Of a DNA stretch of 64,000 nt, positions 50,426-57,999 are shown piece by piece. The notes under the pieces were generated by a model. The model had not been told where the DNA came from and searched no databases. It worked only from the letters and a program-made list of their open reading frames with translations. The position numbers were made by a program, and so were the translations under genes. The stretch covers positions 124,001 to 188,000 of the forward strand of contig JAIUPN010000008.1 of NCBI GenBank assembly GCA_020160755.1, in the 5' to 3' direction. Every line of letters starts with the position of its first letter. Position 1 is the first letter of the stretch. This stretch comes from Pseudomonadota bacterium. GTDB taxonomy: Bacteria > Pseudomonadota > Alphaproteobacteria > Sphingomonadales > Sphingomonadaceae.

Positions 50426-51268
50426 TCAGAGGCCAAGCAGCTTGCGTGCGTTACCCGACCGGATCTTCGCGCGCTCTTCCTCGGTCAGGTCGAGTTTCGC
50501 AAAGGCCTCGAGCGTCTTCGCCAGCGAGATTTGCGGGAAGTCCGACGCGATCAGCACATGATCGACGCCGACGTTGCGGATCGTCCACACAAATTCGGCC
50601 TCGATCGGAGAATCCGCCGCGAGGATCACGCTCCCCGAAATGTCGAAATAGATATTGTCGGCGAAAAGATTTTCGGCGGTGCGCGCAAGCGCGAGGATAT
50701 TCCAGAAGCGGAAACCAAGTCCGCCCATATGGCCGAAGATGAACTTCGTCTTCGGCGCGGCGAGCGCGAGGTTGAAGAGTTTCTCGTTGTCGCTCGGCAC
50801 GATGCTCGCATTATCCATCACGACGACCAGCCCCTTTTCGCCGGCACGCTTCACGAGCGTCAGCACGCGCGGGTCGGCGGCGTCGAATTTCTGCGTGTGC
50901 GGATGGATCTTGAGCAGCCGCACTCCGCGCGCGGCGACACGATCGACCTCGGCGAGCGCGGCGTCGCCGTCATAGGGGTGGACCGTCGCGATCGCGATCA
51001 TGTCCGGGTTCTTCGCGGCGAGCGCGATCAGCGCATCGTTGCGCCGCGCTATATCGTCGGGATTGCCCGCGAGCGCCTGATTCGGGCCGCCGAACCACAT
51101 CGCGCCGAACGCATCGACCGATTGGCCGGCCGCTTTGAGCTGCGCCCGGTACTCGGCGATCGACGCCTCGCCCTTGTGGAGGTGGACATGGGTATCGACG
51201 ACAGCGTCCTGCGCGAGGGCGGGAGCCGAAAGCGTCAGCAGTGTGATGAGGAGCGGCAGGGCTCGCAT
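50426..51268 (-). CDS. Exported amidohydrolase (amidohydrolase-2 family)
   Basis: 280 residues from the ATG at 51268. A signal peptide (MRALPLLITLLTLSAPALA) precedes a TIM-barrel amidohydrolase: DTHVHLHKGE at the N-terminus (metal pair), LLKIHPHTQKF, FIFGHMGGLGFRFWN and ASDFPQISL with the catalytic Asp. The family includes decarboxylases and lactonases; an exported form is less usual. It is 124 bases after the TBDR on the same strand and probably belongs to the receptor's uptake unit. Confidence 0.83.
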   Translation of the reverse strand: MRALPLLITLLTLSAPALAQDAVVDTHVHLHKGEASIAEYRAQLKAAGQSVDAFGAMWFGGPNQALAGNPDDIARRNDALIALAAKNPDMIAIATVHPYDGDAALAEVDRVAARGVRLLKIHPHTQKFDAADPRVLTLVKRAGEKGLVVVMDNASIVPSDNEKLFNLALAAPKTKFIFGHMGGLGFRFWNILALARTAENLFADNIYFDISGSVILAADSPIEAEFVWTIRNVGVDHVLIASDFPQISLAKTLEAFAKLDLTEEERAKIRSGNARKLLGL

Positions 51269-51392
51269 GGCGTCTCCGATGCGCGAGGAGGGGATAAACC
51301 CGACCTGCCACAAAGCGACGCTGCGGCCAATTACCTCGACGGCGGACGGAGTGCGGGAAGAGCATCCTGCCCCGCCCGCACCATCATGTCCC

Positions 51393-54137
51393 TCAGAGCG
51401 CCGAACCGCCGAGCTTGTAGGTCAGCTGCAGGAAGACGCTGCGGCCGATGCTGTCGAACCAGCTGGTGTTGTAATAGGGATAGCTCGACCAGGTCGGATC
51501 CTTCACCGGCATCTTGTCGAAGAGGTTCCGCACCGTCAGCGACCCGCGCATATGATCGGTGAAATCATATTGCAGCGTCGCGTTGAACAGATAGCTGGCC
51601 TTGATGAAGGCATCCTCGTCATAATTGGGCAGCTTGCCGAGGCGCGTGCCCGACAAGGTGAACTGCACGCCGTCCGACGCCCAGGTGATGCTGCCGTTCG
51701 ATTTGTCGCGCGGCGTGTAATAGCCGCTGTCCGCGGCCAGTTTGTTTTCGACCGGATCGCCCGTGTACTGGACCAGCGTGTGCTTGAACACATGGCTGTG
51801 CGCGAGCGACAGGGTGAAGTCGCCGAAGCTGGTCGGCAACGTGCCGCGGAAGGCGACGTCGATGCCGCTGGTCTTTTCGCGCGCGACGTTGATCGGGTTG
51901 ATCGAAATCGACTCGATCTGGTTTACGAGCGCGCCGCTGGCGAAGCGCTTGATGCGGGCAAGCGCCGCCTGACAGGTCGGCGAATTCGGATCGAGGACCG
52001 TCCTGTTTGCGCGGTCGGGGCGGCAATCGGCCTCGTCGCGCGTCAGCTCGCTGGCGCGCAGGTCGTTGACCTGGTTGTCGAGCGACACCCGGAAATAGTC
52101 GACCGACAGGCTGATCCGGTTCGAGGGCGCGAAGACGAGGCCCGCGGTCAGCGTCTTGCCGGTTTCGGCCTTGAGGTCGCGGTTGCCGCTGCGCTGCGCG
52201 ACGATATCGACGTCATAATCCTCGCAATCGCTGATCCCGGCGCCGGGAATATCCTGCCGGCAGGTGTAATAGTCGATCACGCTGCTTTCGACATTGCCCG
52301 GGCCGGTGAACAGATAGTGAAGGTCGGGCGCGCGGAAGGCGGTGCCATAGGCAGCCCGGAACAGCAGGCTGTTCGTCGGGCGCACCTCGATGCCGCCATT
52401 ATAGGTGAATTTGTCGGCGTTCCGCCCGGCGTAGCCGAAACGGTCGTAACGGCCGGCGCCGGTCAGCGTGACGAAATCGAGCACCGGCACGCGGACTTCG
52501 CCGCCGATCGCGGCATGGCTGCGCTTGCCCGACCCGTCGCTGTCCTTCCAGCTGTAATAATAATCGGTGAGCGCGAGCGGATCGGGGCGGAGATTATAGC
52601 CCTGCTTGCCATATTCGGCGACGAGCGCGATGCCGACCGGCCCTGCGGGCAGCTGGAACAATTCGCCGTTGGTCAGCGTCGCCTGCGCATTGCTGGTCCA
52701 GCTGTACGGACGATAGACGGTGTCCGCCGAGATGCTGTCATATTCAGCGGGGGTCAGTTTGCGATAGAGGTTGGCGGGGTTGGCGTTGAACGACGGATAA
52801 TCGTCGTCGCCGAGCCCGTTCTGCGCACCGAGGAAAAAGGCCTTCGCCTTGCTGTTGATGATCTGCGGCCAGCGGACGATCGACTGGTAACGGCTGTAGT
52901 TGAACGACGCCTCGTAATTCCACGCATTGCCGAAATTGCCGCGGATGCCGGGCGTGATGCTGTAGGTCGTCTGTTTGGTGCGCTGCATTTCGAACCCGCC
53001 GGTTTCCTCCGGCGTGAACTGGCGGCCCCAGTCCTCGATCTGCCCCGTAAAGCTGTTGTAGAAATAATTGTCCGAGCTGCTCGACGTCTGCTCGAAGGCC
53101 CAGCTCGTTGTGTCGTACATCAGCCGGACCTTGCTGATCCCGAGCTGCGCGTCGACAAACAGCTTTGCATTGTCCGACAGTTCGTAGGTCGCCGAGGCGA
53201 AGCTGTTGAAGCCCTTGCGGCCCGAAATGATCGTCCCGTAACCGATCGATTCCTTGCTGCCGCAGAAATCGCCGTAACGCGGGCGGTTATAGAGCGCGAC
53301 CGTTCCGAAATTGAGGCTCGACAGCCGCTCGCACGTCCCGGCGTCGGGCGTGATATAATCGTCGTTATAGTCGGCGCGGTAGAAGGTCCGCCGCGCGCTT
53401 GCCGTCGAAGCGACCGGGCTGTCTTCGGTGCTGTCCTGAATCTTGCGCTGGAAACCCCAGAGCGGCCGCTGGTCGAGATATTCGATCCCGCCGACGATGC
53501 TGAAACGATCGGTCGACCAGCCGCCCGTCGCGGTCACGCGGTGCGACAGACCGCCGCCGTGCTGCGTGCGGCCATGGCGATAGTCGAGCGTGATGCCGTC
53601 GAGCTTTTCCTTCATCTTGAAGTTGACGACCCCTGCGATCGCGTCCGAACCATAGATGGCCGAGGCCGCGCCGCTCAGGATTTCGACCTTGTCGATCAGG
53701 CTGACGGGGATGTTCGAGATGTCTGTGAAGTTGCTGCGCCCGATATAGGGGAGCGGAAAGTCGGCGATGCGGCGGCCGTTGACCAGCACGAGCGTGTGAT
53801 TGGGGCCGAGGCCGCGCAGGTCGACCTGTTGCGCGCCGGGGGTGAAATCGGCGCTGCTCCCCGACTGCGGGCTTTGCGTCTCGCCGCTGTTCTGCGTCAT
53901 CGCCGCGAGCAGTTCGGGAACGCTGGTATAACCGTTGGCGCGGATCGTGTCGGAATCGATCGTCGTGACGGGCGACGGGCCCTGGTCCTTGATCGTCGGG
54001 ATACGCGATCCGGTGACGATGATTTCCTGTTCGCTGCCTTCGGCGGCATCCTGCGCATAGGCCGGTGCGGCCAGCGCCGGCACGCAAACGCCCAGCCCGA
54101 GGGCAATCCGAAACGCCCGCTTCCCGAAATTCGTCAT
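51393..54137 (-). CDS. TonB-dependent receptor, divergent from the cyanophycinase-isoaspartyl peptidase fusion
   Basis: 914 residues. Signal peptide cleaved near AYA, TonB box-like QEIIVTGSRIP, a plug with VDLRGLGPNHTLVLVNGRRI, IDKVEILSGAASAIYGSDAI and AGVVNFKMK, and a large barrel ending in VFLQLTYKLGGSAL. This plug subtype belongs to the sphingomonad/xanthomonad receptors for larger organic nutrients, not the classical siderophore type. Divergence from an exported cyanophycinase-like gene suggests a peptide ligand such as beta-Asp-Arg or cyanophycin fragments. This is context inference. Confidence 0.9.
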   Translation of the reverse strand: MTNFGKRAFRIALGLGVCVPALAAPAYAQDAAEGSEQEIIVTGSRIPTIKDQGPSPVTTIDSDTIRANGYTSVPELLAAMTQNSGETQSPQSGSSADFTPGAQQVDLRGLGPNHTLVLVNGRRIADFPLPYIGRSNFTDISNIPVSLIDKVEILSGAASAIYGSDAIAGVVNFKMKEKLDGITLDYRHGRTQHGGGLSHRVTATGGWSTDRFSIVGGIEYLDQRPLWGFQRKIQDSTEDSPVASTASARRTFYRADYNDDYITPDAGTCERLSSLNFGTVALYNRPRYGDFCGSKESIGYGTIISGRKGFNSFASATYELSDNAKLFVDAQLGISKVRLMYDTTSWAFEQTSSSSDNYFYNSFTGQIEDWGRQFTPEETGGFEMQRTKQTTYSITPGIRGNFGNAWNYEASFNYSRYQSIVRWPQIINSKAKAFFLGAQNGLGDDDYPSFNANPANLYRKLTPAEYDSISADTVYRPYSWTSNAQATLTNGELFQLPAGPVGIALVAEYGKQGYNLRPDPLALTDYYYSWKDSDGSGKRSHAAIGGEVRVPVLDFVTLTGAGRYDRFGYAGRNADKFTYNGGIEVRPTNSLLFRAAYGTAFRAPDLHYLFTGPGNVESSVIDYYTCRQDIPGAGISDCEDYDVDIVAQRSGNRDLKAETGKTLTAGLVFAPSNRISLSVDYFRVSLDNQVNDLRASELTRDEADCRPDRANRTVLDPNSPTCQAALARIKRFASGALVNQIESISINPINVAREKTSGIDVAFRGTLPTSFGDFTLSLAHSHVFKHTLVQYTGDPVENKLAADSGYYTPRDKSNGSITWASDGVQFTLSGTRLGKLPNYDEDAFIKASYLFNATLQYDFTDHMRGSLTVRNLFDKMPVKDPTWSSYPYYNTSWFDSIGRSVFLQLTYKLGGSAL

Positions 54138-54227
54138 CTATCAACCCCTTGTTTCTATCGCAGAGCGACTCGTTTCCAAGCGCCGCCCCACCGGATATTT
54201 CAGCCTATCGACCAGAAAACGTCGATA

Positions 54228-54249
54228 ATTTCAATCATAATGGTGAAAT
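54228..54249. promoter_or_regulatory. Palindrome in the divergent promoter region (candidate AsnC/Lrp site)
   Basis: ATTTCA (54228-54233), ten AT-rich bases, then TGAAAT (54244-54249), in the 185-base space between the receptor and the fusion gene. Lrp/AsnC operators are AT-rich imperfect palindromes of this size, and such a regulator is encoded at the end of the operon. A lone CTGTCAT half-site occurs at 54274-54280. Confidence 0.45.
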
Positions 54250-54322
54250 GGGAAATCATATTGTCTTTTGGTGCTGTCATTATGTAACATCGCCCCTTCA
54301 GGGGTCGCGAAAAGGAAGACAG

Positions 54323-56260
54323 ATGCTGCGTTCGATCGTGCGAGGATTTTGGCTGCTGCTCGCGGCAACGGGTCTCTGCCTCGCGCCCGCCGGGGCGAAG
54401 GAAGCAAAGGACAAGCCCACCGAACATTATGTCTTCGGCAAATTGAACACGCCGACGCCGGGGCCAGTATCGGGCGGGCTGCTGTTGATGGGCGGCGGCG
54501 ACCGCAATATCGATGCGATGAAATGGTTCTTCGGCAAAGCCGGGAACGGCCATATCGTCGTGATCAGCGCATCCTATGGAAAGGAAATCGGCCAGGAATT
54601 CTTCCACGATATCGGCGGCATCCAGTCGACCGAAATCTTCGTTTTCCACGCCCGGTCGCAGGCGACGAACAAGAAGATCCTCGACCGGCTGAAAAAGGCC
54701 GACGGCATCTTCATCGCAGGCGGCGATCAGGCACGTTACGTCCGCTACTGGCGCGGGACGCCGGTCGGCGACATCCTCAACGCGCATGTCGCGGCGGGCA
54801 AGCCGCTGGCGGGTACCAGCGCCGGCCTCGCGATTCAGGGCGAGAAGCTTTACGGCGCGATGGACGACGGCAGCATCAAAAGCCCCGAAGCGCTGGCCGA
54901 TCCGTTCGGCCCCGCCAATACGATCGAGGGCGATTTCCTGCATTTCGCGCTGCTGAAAGGCATCGTCACCGACACGCATTTCAAAGAGCGCGAGCGGCTC
55001 GGCCGCCTGTTCGCTTTCGTCGCGAAGGCGCAGGTCGGGCGCGCAGCCGACCAGCCCGCGATGCTCGGCCTCGGCGTCGACGAAAGCGCGGCGCTCGCGG
55101 TCGAACCCGACGGCCGGGCGCGCATCTATGCCACCGAACCCGACGGCTATGCGTGGGTCGTCGACGGCACCGGCCTCCGCAATCTGTCGCAGCGCGGCCC
55201 GCTCGACGCGCCGCGCGTCAAGGTAACGGGGGTCGGCCCCGGTTCGGTTCTCCACCTCCCTTCAGGTCAGGTCGACGCGCCGGTGTTCGTGCACAACTAC
55301 GCCGTACGCGCGGGCGAGATCGTCGAGGTTCCGCGCTGGTCGCTCGCGATCCACGGCGGTGCGGGGGTGATCGAGCGCGGCTCGCTCTCCCCTGAAAAGG
55401 AGAAGGCCTATCGCGCCGGGCTCGACGAAGCGCTGCGCACGGGCAGCGCGGTGCTCGACAAGGGCGGCGCGGCGCTCGATGCCGTGGCCGCGGCGGTGCG
55501 CGTGCTCGAGGACAATCCCCTGTTCAACGCCGGGCGCGGCGCGGTGTTCACCGCCGAGGGCAAAAATGAACTCGACGCCGCGATCATGGATGGCAAAACG
55601 CTCAAGGCCGGGGCGGTCGCAGGCGTGACGCGCACGCGCCACCCGATCGACCTCGCCCGCGCGGTGATGGACAAGAGCCCCCACGTCATGCTCGCGCGCG
55701 ACGGCGCCGACCGTTTTTCGGTCGAGCGCGGACTCGAACAGGTCGACCCGAGCTGGTTCCGCACCGAGGAACGCTGGCAGGGGCTGCTGCGCTGGCGCGA
55801 AAAGCAGGTGTCGGCGGTCGACCCGACGCATTTGTTCGGCACCGTTGGCGCGGTCGCGCTCGACGCCGAAGGCAATCTGGCGGCTGCAACCTCGACCGGC
55901 GGAATGACCGGAAAACGCTGGGGCCGGATCGGCGATTCGCCGATCATCGGCGCGGGCACCTATGCCAAGAATGGCCAGTGCGCCGTGTCGGCGACGGGAT
56001 CGGGCGAATATTTCATCCGTGAGAGTGCGGCACGGCAAGTGTGCGACCGCGTCGCGTGGAAGGGCGAGAGCCTGAAGGACGCCGCGCAGGGGGCAATCAT
56101 GGCGGTGGGCGCGATCGGCGGCGACGGCGGACTGATCGCGATGGGTCCCGACGGCCGCCCCGCCTTTGCCATCAACGACCTCGGCATGTACCGTGGCCGG
56201 ATGAGCGCCGGAGGGACTCCCCAAGTCGCGATCTTCGCCGACGAAAAGCTGGCCGACTGA
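54323..56260 (+). CDS. Exported fusion: cyanophycinase-like S51 peptidase plus isoaspartyl peptidase/L-asparaginase
   Basis: 645 residues from the ATG at 54323 (AGGAAG upstream). Signal peptide (MLRSIVRGFWLLLAATGLCL). Residues about 50-330 are an S51 peptidase: GLLLMGGGDRNID, IFIAGGDQARYVRYW, the nucleophile elbow GTSAGLA (Ser166) and DTHFKERERLGRL (His219), the last typical of cyanophycinase. Residues about 350-645 are an Ntn-hydrolase of the plant-type asparaginase family: SLAIHGGAGVIE, FNAGRGAVF, and the autocleavage site HLFG-TVGAVALD with Thr507 as the new N-terminus. Cyanophycinase yields beta-Asp-Arg and isoaspartyl peptidase splits it, so one chain could do both steps. The substrate is inferred. 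Confidence 0.88.
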   Translation: MLRSIVRGFWLLLAATGLCLAPAGAKEAKDKPTEHYVFGKLNTPTPGPVSGGLLLMGGGDRNIDAMKWFFGKAGNGHIVVISASYGKEIGQEFFHDIGGIQSTEIFVFHARSQATNKKILDRLKKADGIFIAGGDQARYVRYWRGTPVGDILNAHVAAGKPLAGTSAGLAIQGEKLYGAMDDGSIKSPEALADPFGPANTIEGDFLHFALLKGIVTDTHFKERERLGRLFAFVAKAQVGRAADQPAMLGLGVDESAALAVEPDGRARIYATEPDGYAWVVDGTGLRNLSQRGPLDAPRVKVTGVGPGSVLHLPSGQVDAPVFVHNYAVRAGEIVEVPRWSLAIHGGAGVIERGSLSPEKEKAYRAGLDEALRTGSAVLDKGGAALDAVAAAVRVLEDNPLFNAGRGAVFTAEGKNELDAAIMDGKTLKAGAVAGVTRTRHPIDLARAVMDKSPHVMLARDGADRFSVERGLEQVDPSWFRTEERWQGLLRWREKQVSAVDPTHLFGTVGAVALDAEGNLAAATSTGGMTGKRWGRIGDSPIIGAGTYAKNGQCAVSATGSGEYFIRESAARQVCDRVAWKGESLKDAAQGAIMAVGAIGGDGGLIAMGPDGRPAFAINDLGMYRGRMSAGGTPQVAIFADEKLAD

Positions 56261-56706
56261 TGGCGCAATCGGGCGTCAATCTCGACGAGATCGACGAACG
56301 CCTGCTCACCCTGCTGCGCGACGACGCACGGCAGACGATCGCGCAGCTCGCCAAGGAACTCGGCATTTCGCGCGGCGCGATCTATTCGCGCCTCGCGCGT
56401 CTGGAGGAAGAGAAGGTCGTAGCGGGCTATACGGTGCGGCTCGGCAACGCCTTCGCCGCAAGCCGCGTGCGCGCGCATATGATGATCAAGACACTGCCGC
56501 GCTTTCACCGCGAGGTCGAGCAGGCACTCGCAGCCTTCTCGCTGGTACAGGCGATCCATGCGATCAGCGGCGAGTATGACATCATCGCGATGCTCGAGGC
56601 CGAGGATGGGGCGCAGCTCAACGAATTGATCGACGAGATCGGTTTGCTCGACGGGGTCGAGCGCACGACGACCTCGGTGATCCTCGCGACCAAGGTAGAG
56701 CGCTAG
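56260..56706 (+). CDS. AsnC/Lrp-family transcription regulator
   Basis: 148 residues. A helix-turn-helix (LRDDARQTIAQLAKELGISR) is followed by an amino-acid-binding RAM domain (VRAHMMIKTLPRFHREVEQA, then ISGEYDIIAMLEAED). Such regulators respond to amino acids, here perhaps Asp or Arg released by the fusion enzyme. The A of its ATG is the last base of the fusion stop, so both are made together. It ends in a CTAG that also holds the stop of the convergent MFS gene. Confidence 0.92.
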   Translation: MAQSGVNLDEIDERLLTLLRDDARQTIAQLAKELGISRGAIYSRLARLEEEKVVAGYTVRLGNAFAASRVRAHMMIKTLPRFHREVEQALAAFSLVQAIHAISGEYDIIAMLEAEDGAQLNELIDEIGLLDGVERTTTSVILATKVER

Positions 56707-57929
56707 GACGCGAGCGCAATCCGGCGGCGCAGCAGGAACAGCCCCGCCGCGAGGAACGCGGTCGGCACCAGCATCAGCGTGAAGGCGGTCTGACCATCGA
56801 GATGGGCGAAGATCGCCCCGGTGATGATCGATCCGGTAGTGCCGCCGAGCGCCGAGAAGACGACGACGAGCCCCATCAGCGGCGGGTGCTGGCGATTGGG
56901 CATGGCGCTGAGCATCACCGAGATGATTGTCGGATAGACCGGCGCCAGCGCGATGCCGATCAGTGGAAAGAGGAAGGCCGCGACCGGCGCGTCGCCCCAG
57001 CTGTGGATCGCCCCGGGCGCGAGGCCGTCGGCGAGCGGCAGCACGAGGACAATCAGCGCCGCAAGCGCCGCGAGACAGACGTTGAGCACCGGATACCAGT
57101 CGAAACGCGCCATCACCGCGCCCGCACCGAAGCGCCCGATCGCGAGGCAGGCGGCGAACAGGCTCGCCGCCTGAACGCTCATCTGCGCAGGCAGATGCAG
57201 CACCTCGTTGTTGAAGGTCGGGAGCCAGCTCTGGATCCCCTGCTCGATCAGCACGAACAGGAAGGCGCAGGCGACGAAGACCAGCACCAGCGGCAGCGCC
57301 GCGAGTTTGAGCATCGCGACGAACGGCGGCCCCTCGTCTGCCGCCGCTTCTTCGCCCTCGTGCGCGCGATACTCGTCGACCCGCGCTGTCAGCAACAGCG
57401 CGAGCGCCAGCGCGGTGATGGCGCCGAGGACCCAATAGGCGTTCAGCCAGCGCAGCCCCGTCGGGTCGATGAAGGCGCTGAACACCCAGTAAGAGGAAAG
57501 GACGCCGACCATAAACATACCCTCGATCAGGCTGGTCAGGCTGGCGTGTTTTCGCGGGCTGTCGGTGACGAGGCCGATCATCGAATAGACGACGACCTTG
57601 GCGACCGCGAAAGCGGCCCCGACCATCGCGAAATGGAACTGCGCGGCGCCGAAGCTGCCGATCAGCGGCATGACGATACAGCCGGCGATCGCGAGCAGCA
57701 GCGCCCCGATCAGCGCGTTGCGGAGGCCGAGGCGCGGCAGGTAAATCGCGGTCAGGAACGATACGACCGCGATCGTGATGTCCTTGAAGCCTTCGAGCGT
57801 GCTCGCCTCGGGCTTGGTCACGCCAAAGCTCGAAATCGACTGGAGAATCACCGTCCCGACGCTGTTGAGCAGCATCGCGAAGGCGACGTAGGTCAGGATC
57901 AGTGCTGCGATCAGTCGAGTGCGCGCCAT
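56703..57929 (-). CDS. MFS transporter, sugar operon
   Basis: 408 residues with about 12 transmembrane helices. It resembles MFS carriers of the fucose/glucose-galactose type: YLPRLGLRNALIGALLLAIA and FFPLIGIALAPVYPTIISVM-like segments. It is the last gene of the minus-strand operon after the TBDR and GH65 genes, so it probably brings the periplasmic sugar into the cytoplasm where GH65 acts. A role for the convergent peptidase locus is less likely because of the strand. The stop codon shares CTAG (56703-56706) with the AsnC gene. Confidence 0.85.
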   Translation of the reverse strand: MARTRLIAALILTYVAFAMLLNSVGTVILQSISSFGVTKPEASTLEGFKDITIAVVSFLTAIYLPRLGLRNALIGALLLAIAGCIVMPLIGSFGAAQFHFAMVGAAFAVAKVVVYSMIGLVTDSPRKHASLTSLIEGMFMVGVLSSYWVFSAFIDPTGLRWLNAYWVLGAITALALALLLTARVDEYRAHEGEEAAADEGPPFVAMLKLAALPLVLVFVACAFLFVLIEQGIQSWLPTFNNEVLHLPAQMSVQAASLFAACLAIGRFGAGAVMARFDWYPVLNVCLAALAALIVLVLPLADGLAPGAIHSWGDAPVAAFLFPLIGIALAPVYPTIISVMLSAMPNRQHPPLMGLVVVFSALGGTTGSIITGAIFAHLDGQTAFTLMLVPTAFLAAGLFLLRRRIALAS

Positions 57930-57999
57930 CAGCCGTCCTTAGCAGAAAAAAGAGGGGTGGCCGCGAAGAGGCCGCGGCCACCCAAGGGGGGATGTCCCT

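Noticed and set aside
54274..54280. CTGTCAT as a PHO box before the peptidase fusion
   Set aside because: Only one half-site; no second GTCAY unit at 11-base spacing.
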